A stretch of DNA of 35,902 nucleotides, from assembly GCA_017542425.1 (NCBI GenBank), contig JAFXXH010000005.1, positions 1 through 35,902 on the forward strand. Direction: 5' to 3'. Position numbers and translations under genes: made by a program. The notes beneath the pieces are model-generated. The model saw only the letters and a list, made by a program, of their open reading frames with translations, was not told the DNA's origin and did not search any database. This document shows positions 19,401 through 26,766 of the stretch, in pieces. Each line of letters begins with the position of its first letter. The first letter of the stretch is position 1. Source of the DNA: Oscillospiraceae bacterium. GTDB lineage: Bacteria; Bacillota; Clostridia; Oscillospirales; Oscillospiraceae.

Positions 19401-22400
19401 TGAATGGCGTTCCCCAGTGCGTTCAGACCGTTGCCGACTGCGGCGGAGGAACCCACGTCCAGATGGCCGACGTAGCCGCCGGCATAATGCGCGCCCGCCA
19501 CCGCGTACTCCATCGCCAGCGGATTGGCCCCGTTGGTGGTATGGAAGTTCACAGGGTCCATGTATTCCTCGCCCTGAATCTCTTCCAGATAGTCGGGGTG
19601 ATGGATCGTGCCGGTCTTGAGCTGGTTCACGTCACTGTAGGAGATCTGCACGCCGCAGGCGTAGCCGATGTAGCCGCCGGCATAGCCGTCGGTGGCAGGA
19701 GCGGTGGGAGCGGCCGCGTCGTCGGCCGCGTAGACCGCGAAGCCGTTCACCAGTCCGTCGGCGTCGTCGCTGGGCAGATGGGTGTCATCCGAGCTCCTGA
19801 CGCCCGCGTACATGATCATCGGCACATAGCTGCTGAACAGGCTCAGCAGGCCGCTCAGGTTGACGCCTACATTGCCAAGCAGAGACACACCGCCCGACCC
19901 GGCGTCGGCCAGCGCGCCGGAGTGGACCCAGCCGCCCCAGCCGCCGGCGTATTTGCCGCCGTGGACGTAACCGATGTTCTCCACCGACCAGGGATTTTCG
20001 GGCGTGCCGTAGGTATAGACGCCTCTGGTTTTGCTGTCGCAGCAGCAGAGGCAGACGCAGCTGGCGTCGCAGTCGCAGACGGAAACGGTCTCATAGATGT
20101 GAGCAGTCCCTGCGGCACTCATATTCGTGTTGACCAGGCCGCTCTCAAAGTCGCCCGCGAAGCCGCCGGCGCACCAGGCCTGCACATAGCCGTTGTTGAC
20201 GTAGCCGACATGGCAGCCGTCGAATTTCGGAACCAGATAGGAGCCGACGTGGAGCAAGTCGGAGACATTCAGGAGCCCGTTGCTGAGCAGGGAGGTATTT
20301 CCGCTGGCCACGCCGAGCAGACCGCCGATCGAGGACTTGCCCACAAAGCCGCCGGCCTTGCCGTCCGCCATGTTTGCGATGACGGCGCGCAGGCGGGTCA
20401 CATGGCAGTCCACAACTTCAATGCTGCTGGCCCCGCCCACGAAGCCGCCGGCGACGATGTCGGGGTCTGCGCTGTTCGATTTCTCGCCCACCGCCTCGAC
20501 GGTCAGGCCGTCCTTCATGCCGTTGACGGTGACACGTTTGCACTTGGTTCGGACGGCGTCGCCCAGGCTGAGCAGATCGCTGGCTTTGGCCAGCGTCACG
20601 CCGAACAGACCGATCGAAAGGCCATCACTTCCCGCACTGGCAATGTCGCCGGGTCCGGCGGCGCCTGCAAAGCCGCCCACATAGTTCACGCCCTTGACAT
20701 AGGCCATTTCATCCAGCACCACGTCGATGATGTCGCCGCCGGCCGCAAAGCCGACGCCGCCGCCCACGTAGTTGCCGTTCGTCTTGGCTTCCAGATTCCC
20801 GGCATCCACCATATAGCCGTCGTAGTTGTGCGCCGGATCGACGATGTGGGTGCTTTCGATCAGATAGGGGGTGAACTTATCGCTGTGGTCCCAGTCCGCG
20901 TCCGGATCGGTGTTCTTGTCGGGGCAGTGCGTCTTTTGCCGCGTCATGGAATAGTAAGCGCGATACTCGTTCAGGCTGATGCCCTTCACGGTGGTGTTCT
21001 CCAGACGGAAGCCGATCACGTCCGCCAGCCCCGTGATGTTGTTCAGCAGGCCCACGCCGCTGCCGGTCACAAGCTGTCCGGCGATGCCGCCCGCGTAGTT
21101 CCTGCCCGCGTGAACACGAACCAGCTTCATCACGGCGTTGCAGCGCAGGGGGACGTCTGGAGCCGTATCGGTCCGACGATACTTTCTCAGTTCTTCTTTG
21201 GCAATCTCCGGGGAGGATCTGGTGATGACGGTGGCTTCGCCGCGGCCCACCAGTCCGCCGGCGTAGTCGCCGGGGGTGGATACCTCCACGGAGCCCAAAA
21301 GCTGGCAGCCCATGATCGCGGACGGTTCCACGCCGCTGACGCTCAGCAGCGCACCGGAGCCGTCTTGCCCGCCGGTCAGCAGACCGGTCACAAGGCCGGT
21401 CACCGTACTGAGCAGGTCCGTGTTGGTCTTGGTGTGATCCCGCCCGTCGGCGGACACGGCCGTGCCCATGGTGGACAGCCCGGTAAAGCCGCCCACATAG
21501 TTCTGGGCGCTACCGTTCGCGCCGCCGACCTCGCCGAAGGCTTCCCGGATGGAGCGGATCACCAGTTTGGAATTTGCGTCCGCCGTGCAGTCAAAGGCAT
21601 AGCTGTTGAACTGGGCACCGGCAAAGCCGCCCAGCTTGCTGCCGCCCTGCACCGTGACGTCGCTGTTCACGATCTGGCAGTTGATGAGTTCGGAGTTGGT
21701 ATAGAACGCGCCCAGCAGCTCGATCAGTTCGTCCAGGCCCAGGCCCAGGCCGGTCAGCGTCATCGGAATGACCGCGTCGCGCTCCAGCCCCGTAAAGCCG
21801 CCGCCGAACATATCTGCGTCTACCACCAGATAGTCGCTGTTGCTCAGGGTGCAGTTCTCCAACGACGCGCCGGTCAGCACGCCGGAGAAACCGCCCACGC
21901 CGAATTTGCCGTCCTCGGTGGAGAGGACGATCTTGTCCGCCGCGCAGTTCTTCACCGTCGGCGCGGTATAGCCCGCCGGGATTAGGACGCCCACGTTCAG
22001 CAGATTTTCCAGCAGCAGCGTGATCACGTCGCCCAGACCCACGAAGCTCAGCAGACCGCCCACGTTCAGCACCTGGGTGAGTACCTCCTTCAGCCCGCCC
22101 AGCAACTGGGAAATGCCTTCATACATGATGCCGTTGCCGTTGCCCGTGCCGCGCTCGCCGTCGGGCTTCGCGGTGGCAATGCTGCCCACTGCGCCGACAA
22201 AGCCGCCCTTGCCGACGATCAGGCCGCCCTTTTCGCTGTTGACCGCCTGGTATGCGCCCGTGCCGGTCTCATACAGCGTGGCCACGGTGTTCACGTCGAA
22301 GCACTCCACCTCGCAGTAATCCACAACGGCGCGGCCGGAGATGATTCCGGCGAAAGCGCCGGTGGCCAGCGCGTCCGGAGAGGTGCTGCGGGTGGACAGC

Positions 22401-25207
22401 AGCGTATTCAGGTCGATCATCGTCACGTCGAAGCCGCCCGTCACCAGCGCCGACAGGATCGGGTTGAGAATGACGTCCAACCCTCCGCTGAGGAAGTCCA
22501 GCAGGATGGAAACCAGGCTGTCGCCCGCGGAGTCATAGGCGTAGACCGCGTTGTTGGTCACCGTGCCGTGCGCCAGCTTGATGTTCTTGACGATCGTGTA
22601 ATCGCTGCTTGTGAGGTCGTTGTCATATTTGGTGATGGTTCCGAAGAAGCCCACGCCGGAGTGCTTGCCCAGGTCCACGCACAGATCGCCGGTGATGTTC
22701 CGCGTGGTGGCGGGCTCGATCTTCATATTGGAGATGACCGGCTTGCGCTCTGCCGCCAGCGCCTCCGCGCCGGTGCCGTCCGCAGTGCCGAGCAGGGGCG
22801 TGATGTCGCCTACCTTTTGCTCCGCTTCCGTAGACGTGATGCCGTACATGGTGCCGGTAAAGGTCAGGGGCGTCCAGTCCGTTCCCCGCATGTCGATGTC
22901 GCGGAAGACGATGTAGTTCGCATCCCGGTCATATTTCAGTCCGGCTTCGGTGCGGTTTTCGTTGGTGCCGGTTTTGCTGATGTCCGGCTCGCCGGTTGTC
23001 TCGTCGATGCCGCAGACGATGGTTCTGTTATACAGTCCGAGGCCGCCGGTGAGTCTGTCCCAAGGAGAATTAAACGCGTTATACTGGTCATAGAGCCGGC
23101 GGTTTTGGTCTTCGCCCTCCACCAGGTCCGCGTCGCCGGGATATACCAGTTCAGTAGGATAATCCGTATCAATTTCCCAATCATCAAGAATGCTGCTTCT
23201 TTTGATATGGACCCGATACGTCGGACCGCAGACATAGATCGTGTCGCTGGAGTTGATCGCCTGCAGCTGCTGCAGGTCGCCGATCAGGATATAGGGGACT
23301 TTTGTAATCGTCGGGTTGCCGTCGCCGTCCAGGCCGGGTGTGTTCAGCGTGATGGTCACCTGTCCGGGATAGGTGCGGCCGTCCAACGGGTTGGCTGCGC
23401 TCCTCAGGCCGCCCGCGCCCTTCATGTTCCCGGTGAAGGATTTGGCGGAGAGGACATAGTTCCGCTTGGCGGAATAGGTCACGATGTTGTCGTCGCCGTC
23501 GTCGCTGAGGCTGGCGTCGCCCTGGCTGCCGTCCGTAAAGACCAGCAGGCCGGTGCCGAAGGTGTAGACGTCGATGTCGCCGCTCATGAGGGGGTCTTCC
23601 TCGCGGCTTTCATAGGTCATCTCCAGCAGCTGCAGGGGGTTGTGGATGTAGATGGTGTCCGTCTCGCTGTCATAGATGCGCTCGCCGTCCCCGGCCTTGC
23701 CACGGCCCGTGAAGCTGCCGGTGAAGTCCTCGGGCAGCGTCCAGCAGTTCTCGGAGGGCAGCTCGATGTCGCACTCCAGGAAGTAGTTGGCGTCGCTGGT
23801 GTAGCGGACCAGCTCGCCGTTGGGATAATAATAGTATTTGCTCTCGGTCAGGGCGGTGCCCTCATCGGGCGCGTCCGTGGGTTCGTCCACGGGCTCGTCC
23901 GGCTGCTGGCTCAGGTCGCCGGTCTCCGGGCTGTCCACCACGTCCGGGTCGTCGATCAGCTCCGGCTGGGCCGCGGGGGGCGCGGCTTCGCCGTCCTCGG
24001 GTTCCGCGATCTCTTCCGGCTCGGCGGGATCGGCGGCGGGGGCGGGCTCTTCGTTGTTCTCGTCGTTATTATAATATGTATCGGTGTCAGCGTCGGACTC
24101 GGTGGGGCTGGTCCCGGTGGCGGCGGGAGCCTCCGGCTCCTCGCTGTCCTGCGCGGGAACAGCGTCGGGCGCGGGTTCTGCGTCGGTGGGAAGGGTATCG
24201 CTGTCGTCGGGGGCGGACTCCCCGGCGGCAACAGGAAGCGCCGGCTCCGCTGCGGTCTGCGCGGGGTCGGTCATGGGATCGGGATCGGTCTCCGGCTGCG
24301 CTTCGCCCTGGAGTTCGGCGGGGGCGTCCTCCGCCAGCTCCTGCGGCGCGGCTTCCTCGCCCGTCACCTCCGCCACGGCGGCGGCCAGCGTAGCCGTCAC
24401 AGCGCGCTGGGGGGCGGCGGTGTCGCGCACCAGCACGCGGGACAGCGCACGGCCCACCACCTGGGTCAGGAGCGCTTCGCCCGGCTGCTGGGACGCTTCG
24501 GGCAGCGCGGAAGCCTCCGGCGCAGTGACCTGCTCCGGCTCGGCGGGCTGTTCAACCACGGCGGGCTGCTCGGTCTCAGCGGGCTGCTCCGGCTCCTCCG
24601 CCTCGGCGGGCTGCTCCGGCTGCTCCACCTCAGCGGGCTGTTCAGGCTGCTCGACCTGGGCGGGCTGCTCCGGCTGCTCGACCTGGGCGGGCTGCTCCGG
24701 CTCCTCACCCCAGTCCGGGGCTTCGGGGGCGTCGGCTTCCCGGTTGTCGGCATAGCCGTGGAACACGTCCTCCGCCTCCACGGGCAGACCCGTGCCGATC
24801 AGGGAGAGCATATCGTAGTTATAGATGTGGATGTAGCCGTCGTCCCGGTAGGGGGCGCTGAGGCGGGACACCTGGTTCAGGAGGCCGGTCAGCGGCGAGA
24901 CGCGCTCCGCCTGCAGCAGGGCGTCGGGGTCTTCGCTCTGCTGCGCATCCTCCGGCGCTTCGCCCGGCTGCGCATCCTCCGGCTGCTCCGGAAGCTCGGC
25001 CAGATCGGGGGCTTCCGCCGCCTCGGCCTCCTCGCCCTGGATCTCCTCCGGCTCCGTGGACTGGATCAGCTCTTCCAGACCCGCGACCGCCGCGACGGCA
25101 TACGAGGCAGGCTCGTAGGACGCCGAAACCGCCCCGTAGTCGAAGAACATCACCAGTACCAGCACCAGTGAAATGATCTGTCTCAGTTTTTTCATCATGT
25201 CAACCAT
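13286..25207 (-). CDS. Giant surface protein, N-terminal part (signal peptide, E/P stalk, GGFVG repeats)
   Basis: Open frame of 3,973 codons, of which about 3,870 look authentic; after about 13598 the translation turns into Arg/Thr/Pro-rich out-of-frame sequence. Signal peptide in residues about 5-30 (KKLRQIISLVLVLVMFFDYGAVSA); starts at 25207, 25198 and 25195 are possible and none has a strong ribosome binding site. Residues about 46-450 are acidic and Pro-rich, with EQPEQPA units at about 24550-24700. From about residue 500 to 3300 the protein has dozens of YAGGFVG/GGYVG units, as in GLUG-like beta-helix adhesins. A Cna-B-like segment (LTIVKVWENGENN) lies near 14680, followed by YD-like units. 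Expected role: very long fibre-tip or wall-anchored adhesin. A Cys-dense insert lies at 20039-20077. Confidence 0.9.
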   Translation of the reverse strand: MVDMMKKLRQIISLVLVLVMFFDYGAVSASYEPASYAVAAVAGLEELIQSTEPEEIQGEEAEAAEAPDLAELPEQPEDAQPGEAPEDAQQSEDPDALLQAERVSPLTGLLNQVSRLSAPYRDDGYIHIYNYDMLSLIGTGLPVEAEDVFHGYADNREADAPEAPDWGEEPEQPAQVEQPEQPAQVEQPEQPAEVEQPEQPAEAEEPEQPAETEQPAVVEQPAEPEQVTAPEASALPEASQQPGEALLTQVVGRALSRVLVRDTAAPQRAVTATLAAAVAEVTGEEAAPQELAEDAPAELQGEAQPETDPDPMTDPAQTAAEPALPVAAGESAPDDSDTLPTDAEPAPDAVPAQDSEEPEAPAATGTSPTESDADTDTYYNNDENNEEPAPAADPAEPEEIAEPEDGEAAPPAAQPELIDDPDVVDSPETGDLSQQPDEPVDEPTDAPDEGTALTESKYYYYPNGELVRYTSDANYFLECDIELPSENCWTLPEDFTGSFTGRGKAGDGERIYDSETDTIYIHNPLQLLEMTYESREEDPLMSGDIDVYTFGTGLLVFTDGSQGDASLSDDGDDNIVTYSAKRNYVLSAKSFTGNMKGAGGLRSAANPLDGRTYPGQVTITLNTPGLDGDGNPTITKVPYILIGDLQQLQAINSSDTIYVCGPTYRVHIKRSSILDDWEIDTDYPTELVYPGDADLVEGEDQNRRLYDQYNAFNSPWDRLTGGLGLYNRTIVCGIDETTGEPDISKTGTNENRTEAGLKYDRDANYIVFRDIDMRGTDWTPLTFTGTMYGITSTEAEQKVGDITPLLGTADGTGAEALAAERKPVISNMKIEPATTRNITGDLCVDLGKHSGVGFFGTITKYDNDLTSSDYTIVKNIKLAHGTVTNNAVYAYDSAGDSLVSILLDFLSGGLDVILNPILSALVTGGFDVTMIDLNTLLSTRSTSPDALATGAFAGIISGRAVVDYCEVECFDVNTVATLYETGTGAYQAVNSEKGGLIVGKGGFVGAVGSIATAKPDGERGTGNGNGIMYEGISQLLGGLKEVLTQVLNVGGLLSFVGLGDVITLLLENLLNVGVLIPAGYTAPTVKNCAADKIVLSTEDGKFGVGGFSGVLTGASLENCTLSNSDYLVVDADMFGGGFTGLERDAVIPMTLTGLGLGLDELIELLGAFYTNSELINCQIVNSDVTVQGGSKLGGFAGAQFNSYAFDCTADANSKLVIRSIREAFGEVGGANGSAQNYVGGFTGLSTMGTAVSADGRDHTKTNTDLLSTVTGLVTGLLTGGQDGSGALLSVSGVEPSAIMGCQLLGSVEVSTPGDYAGGLVGRGEATVITRSSPEIAKEELRKYRRTDTAPDVPLRCNAVMKLVRVHAGRNYAGGIAGQLVTGSGVGLLNNITGLADVIGFRLENTTVKGISLNEYRAYYSMTRQKTHCPDKNTDPDADWDHSDKFTPYLIESTHIVDPAHNYDGYMVDAGNLEAKTNGNYVGGGVGFAAGGDIIDVVLDEMAYVKGVNYVGGFAGAAGPGDIASAGSDGLSIGLFGVTLAKASDLLSLGDAVRTKCKRVTVNGMKDGLTVEAVGEKSNSADPDIVAGGFVGGASSIEVVDCHVTRLRAVIANMADGKAGGFVGKSSIGGLLGVASGNTSLLSNGLLNVSDLLHVGSYLVPKFDGCHVGYVNNGYVQAWCAGGFAGDFESGLVNTNMSAAGTAHIYETVSVCDCDASCVCLCCCDSKTRGVYTYGTPENPWSVENIGYVHGGKYAGGWGGWVHSGALADAGSGGVSLLGNVGVNLSGLLSLFSSYVPMIMYAGVRSSDDTHLPSDDADGLVNGFAVYAADDAAAPTAPATDGYAGGYIGYACGVQISYSDVNQLKTGTIHHPDYLEEIQGEEYMDPVNFHTTNGANPLAMEYAVAGAHYAGGYVGHLDVGSSAAVGNGLNALGNAIQLTNVLDALNVVVSTIEHSDVYGAPGGFNIIASPRINNPANTYGDSAGNGFAYAGGFAGRMSGGHTQDSNVDNFEYIVGEIAAGGYVGEMEPGSVANALGDDQSILGNILNVNSLVSVMQDFIPTIRNSQTTCVPCGGAVRAQCPSYKTDTNTVFSGMAGGYVGHMIGGQIWGFSDDKWRSQGDMDSYVEQEGATVGSGNNREDVLVYVFDGPEGKTVYRLVKNYNHSLLVDENNASLTSADLFYAEKNIDGTTKYVKYTGDGSDLTAHTRAAKDKRSALLLAREIQADVYLSSDGTTVYKYKEDNYRGGDFPLVSNNGAITANDYFTITTTNGVWNYTKYTLPADNPETQNVDESVPTFQNADPITLRVSDTQQLMVDAHDRNGNPVMREGNNYDDYGYRTIYLRGRETQEPQRQCAAIRIRSVYGYEHAGGYVGKMECGSTVDTGGLSLLGGLVDASNVLSALDVTYSTIRFGYVNGPMRGGDELYAWGVSYDDPWQIYTSFQPVFLRAQETISPKKFLTWYYHVGQYGGLNKFEMDALEARAGDPDEFKDLIASFVYCYNVRAGRGSNSVEYGDADTGGYEGGEFSLSGTAGGFIGSMWSGMICDSEGLDARNILSMRASGGFAGEMLAKGLANFGSVNLIGGAIPLNLGSLLSVADVLVPSIARSGITGYQSGLTVIANGDRSNRGAEETEGLGNAGGFVGASYGGQIGLVDEDSDPVYRELHPNYSQSPKDDSDNVLGSQDATIWVDKLLHVKGTVAAGGFVGKCSAASVLTADTTGASGGMIQSLLDSLISSPGGLVQALQATVATIKNTVVNALNAPKRLEEYAVLRQRYIDQRWASEGAQLLAAYKAEHPDEFQNSQPDNATIEARIKKQLGEDFDEKYFEEEYLNDEYGIVIDGYEGRLPKYAGGFAGTLEATVVGEHDHSFDKNVVNKLRGVYAREYAGGFFGLADVGSVAQVGSSGGTSILGLIGAGNVGVLDAFRTYIYYSEVNGVLDGIRVVASEAVLEGTSMSYYEITGAAGGFGGRMNNGTIEYSSVSNLNYVEAKNYAGGFVGYLGKNKLVDAQGVTIGENGQPVSPLTTLVQTLGLGTGLNLGALNVVGATVTACTVTGYGAGDTNIGFDVKATEAQTATQYTGDLQLPAACAAGFVGYADISQIDDSTVDRLKKVTSKQIAAGYVGRGTKASIADAEIDNDLVDFLLRIVGFLVFRVLNLDDLSNVNLIDLDGFDYLGLQLLSDGNLLMLNLGGLRIRIGLGEKDVDGNQNLIIQIGSSTVNVKMNPSGSIVADDEAKSAISLSLFEANRTAVKNGKVTGVIDGYDVLGGGYVENDSDGDGYDDKDDENHDKTDAGLWGYAGGFVGFHESSYFSNNEMLYCDVIAGSMSSRYFQKTGTVTTPGKVGPFTGGYNVNANTGNDSSARGITYFEGTNNRYHIYRNVPKNTTAELMLSNSPAVRSNVKLNGALDSKLTTYVRYNVQHRVNGASTLVDTPPTAAYTGVYHFSETQKNDANTGNDMTTFLEGAVYNTSTGGLSDVTLDAWISDGKAKLMLGTILDENTPHVVVPPLDINDPCDDIELTIVKVWENGENNLGNLANDQEQKFKVYQIISPTADRDILIDARTLGDLSRYRLMGTYTLGRLNDLTAEGLNRERERWEHTFYELPNDRDDPNGEVFYQFGTDANLPYPYGMSSGPKVFQSTSANLAQAKLKTDEHGVPVPVEGTVGQIPLYFQIANPDKFVVGEQVQLYYKDGNDYYPAFSYRVDKDNKLSYSANSYIGAPDDTATVNGKTCNVYYPNGDADGDALYVYEDQATQKRTLVRYRFRYDDPDTTTVNPDAEIWFDFGVDNSQNPTLTITQQVPTGAVTPVAGKPGYYTTSDNKLFRFEYSPSVGIVQMDYDLESSNNDNVVRETTKGNETFGYDGEDKLVRYVYVDTSVPGTTNPRPLPSACWAKARRTPPRPAMTTSWATVTPSPTATTARAIRWNTTERKTTATPFPTLPTAWSWRVQPPTTPEANATSSPMTTRATSSASTTARTPRR
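13590..13628 (-). other. Apparent -1 frameshift inside the giant gene
   Basis: Upstream, the 13286-25207 frame reads sensibly (DKLVRYVYVDTS). Downstream, the other frame reads sensibly (RTGYDQPTAFAIRLLGEGE). The downstream frame has a TAA at about 13628-13630, so the switch must fall between there and about 13590. The change equals loss of one base or a -1 slip. No long homopolymer or classical slippery heptamer is visible. It could be a sequencing error, a real inactivating deletion or recoding. Confidence 0.85.
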
Positions 25208-25315
25208 CCGTTTCCGCGCACCGCTGTTGTTCCCGAAAGCTTGTTGTTTCCGCTGGTTTTGTGTGGGTCCGGCTTCCCTTTTTCTTATAAGGTAAACGCC
25301 CCCACATTCATGGAC

Positions 25316-25344
25316 ATTGTACAGTGTGGCTAAGACTTTGTCAA
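25316..25344 (-). promoter_or_regulatory. Sigma-A-type promoter of the giant surface-protein gene
   Basis: On the minus strand: TTGACA (25339-25344), 17-nt spacer, TACAAT (25316-25321). Expected start near 25309, giving a leader of about 100 nt before 25207. Boxes are identical to those of the promoter at 7123-7152. Confidence 0.85.
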
Positions 25345-25380
25345 GTTCTTCCCAAGCTGTCTGTGCTTTTTGGTCAGGTT

Positions 25381-25393
25381 GTCGGAGTCCGAC
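25381..25393. promoter_or_regulatory. Dyad upstream of the giant-gene promoter
   Basis: GTCGGA-G-TCCGAC is a perfect 6-bp inverted repeat about the central G, lying about 37 bp upstream of the -35 box. Position fits an activator or repressor site; no regulator is identified. Confidence 0.35.
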
Positions 25394-25523
25394 CCCCGAA
25401 ATTTATTACAAATTTGCAAAAATTTCCTCCTGGATAAGCGGTATTTCCAGCGCTTTTTGTCATATACGTTAAATTTTTCTCAGAGGGGGGCAGCGTTGCG
25501 CACCGGCGCATAGACTGCGCTAG

Positions 25524-25544
25524 GGGGAGGCGCAAGCCCTCCCC
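25524..25544. repeat. GGGGAGG-CGCAAGC-CTCCCC hairpin
   Basis: A short hairpin with the GCAAG core also seen at 276-295, 27126-27145 and (as GCTTGC) at 160-179 and 35501-35520. It ends just ahead of the GGAGGG ribosome binding site of the next gene. The rest of 25208-25552 holds only the minus-strand promoter and dyad. Confidence 0.55.
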
Positions 25545-25568
25545 ACCGTCGAAAGGAGGGATCGAGAG

Positions 25569-25769
25569 ATGGAGACATGCGAACCCATGCACGTCGTGCG
25601 CCCCTGCCAGTCCTGCCAGCCGGAGCAGCCGCCCTGCCCCGCCGGGGCCTGCTGCTGCATCCCCCTGCGCCCGCTGGCTGCCATGGACAACGCCACGGAG
25701 GGCACCCTGGTCCGGCAGTTCAATCGGCTGCTGGCGGCCATGCGGAATGCGGGCCTGATGGAGCGGTAA
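25569..25769 (+). CDS. Small Cys-rich protein, unknown function
   Basis: 66 residues; not recognised. It is supported by an AGGAGGG site 8-14 nt before the ATG and by in-frame stop context. The N-terminal half has eight Cys among about 30 residues (METCEP, RPCQSCQPEQPPCP, GACCCIP), suggesting metal binding or disulfides. The C-terminal half is a short amphipathic helix (TLVRQFNRLLAAMRNAGLME). No signal peptide or membrane segment. It lies just upstream of the Mrp-type ATPase gene, which also starts with a Cys cluster, but a promoter lies between them, so a functional link is only a guess. Confidence 0.5.
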   Translation: METCEPMHVVRPCQSCQPEQPPCPAGACCCIPLRPLAAMDNATEGTLVRQFNRLLAAMRNAGLMER

Positions 25770-25774
25770 AAATC

Positions 25775-25802
25775 GTTGTCAATGAGAAGCGTCCCATTGA
25801 CA
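25775..25802. repeat. GTTGTCAAYGAGAASCGTCCC dispersed repeat with inverted ends
   Basis: The 21-nt block 25775-25795 recurs on the other strand at 34659-34679 with two differences. Here TGTCAAT (25777-25783) and ATTGACA (25796-25802) form a 7-bp inverted repeat. Confidence 0.6.
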
Positions 25803-25815
25803 CGCATGGACAAGG

Positions 25816-25843
25816 TTGACTTTCCCGTCTGCGCGGATATAAT
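25816..25843 (+). promoter_or_regulatory. Promoter for the Mrp-Hsp33 gene group
   Basis: TTGACT (25816-25821), 16-nt spacer, TATAAT (25838-25843). Expected start near 25850, about 47 nt before the Mrp ATG. Confidence 0.75.
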
Positions 25844-25896
25844 ACTGGTATCTGAGCGCCGACACAACACGATATTTGATTCACAGGAGAAGCAAC

Positions 25897-26766
25897 ATGA
25901 ACGAAACACGCGACGAAGCCCCCCAGGGCTGCACCCATGACTGCGCCAGCTGCTCCGCCGGCTGCGGGGCGCGGCAGGAGCCGCAAAGCCTGCTGGAACC
26001 CATGAACGAACACTCCGACATCCGCAATGTGGTGGCGGTGGTCTCCGGCAAGGGCGGCGTGGGCAAGAGCCTGGTCACCGCGCTGCTGGCCGCCGGGCTG
26101 AATCGGGCCGGGCGGCGCGTGGGCGTGCTGGACGCGGACATCACCGGGCCCTCCATCCCCCGGGTCTTCGGGCTGGAGGGCCAGCAGGTGATGGACAGCA
26201 GCTACGGCCTGTTGCCCCTGCGCACGGAGGCGGGCCTGGAGGTCATGAGCCTCAATCTGCTGCTGGAGGACCCCAGCGCTCCGGTGCTGTGGCGCGGGCC
26301 GGTCATCGCCGGGGTGGTGCGCCAGTTCTGGCACGAGGTCTGCTGGGGCGTGCTGGATGAACTGTTCATCGACATGCCCCCCGGCACCGGCGACGTGCCC
26401 CTGACCGTGTACCAGAGCCTGCCCATCCGGGGCATTGTCATCGTCACCAGCCCCCAGGAGCTGGTGGGCATGATCGTGGAGAAGGCCGTGAACATGGCCG
26501 AGCTGATGGGCGTCCCGGTGCTGGGGATCGTGGAGAACATGAGCTATTACGAGTGCCCGGACTGCGGGGCGCGCCACGCCCTCTTCGGCGAGAGCCATGT
26601 GGAGGAGATCGCCGCCCGGCACGGCATCCAGACCGTGGCCCGCATCCCCCTGGACCCGGCCATTGCCCGGGCCGCCGACGCGGGGGCCCTGGGAGACCTG
26701 GAGGCCCCCTGGCTGGAGGGCCTCAGCGCCGCGCTGCTGCGCCGCCTGGAAGGGGAGGCCAAGTGA
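25897..26766 (+). CDS. Mrp/ApbC-type P-loop ATPase (Fe-S cluster carrier)
   Basis: 289 residues; soluble. Family members bind and transfer Fe-S clusters to apoproteins in an ATP-dependent way. Seen here: a Cys-rich N-terminal extension (C12, C16, C19, C23), deviant Walker A GKGGVGKS at 51-58, a switch segment DADITGPSIPR, FIDMPPGTGDV, and the C-terminal CxxC at Cys220/Cys223 (ECPDCGARHALFG) that bridges a cluster between subunits. The start at 25897 follows GGAG; the frame is open 7 codons upstream but without a better site. The next gene overlaps its stop by GTGA, so the pair is translationally coupled. The combination with Hsp33 downstream suggests a redox or metal-homeostasis cluster, an inference. 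Confidence 0.95.
   Translation: MNETRDEAPQGCTHDCASCSAGCGARQEPQSLLEPMNEHSDIRNVVAVVSGKGGVGKSLVTALLAAGLNRAGRRVGVLDADITGPSIPRVFGLEGQQVMDSSYGLLPLRTEAGLEVMSLNLLLEDPSAPVLWRGPVIAGVVRQFWHEVCWGVLDELFIDMPPGTGDVPLTVYQSLPIRGIVIVTSPQELVGMIVEKAVNMAELMGVPVLGIVENMSYYECPDCGARHALFGESHVEEIAARHGIQTVARIPLDPAIARAADAGALGDLEAPWLEGLSAALLRRLEGEAK

Noticed and set aside
15989-21985. A 1,998-codon open frame on the plus strand opposite the giant gene
   Set aside because: It mirrors the GC-rich repeat codons of the minus-strand gene, has His/Val/Arg/Ala-rich composition without domains, and no ribosome binding site. The opposite frame has signal peptide and repeat structure.
25316-25344. Promoter reading toward the small Cys-rich gene
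   Set aside because: The boxes fit only on the minus strand, toward the giant gene.
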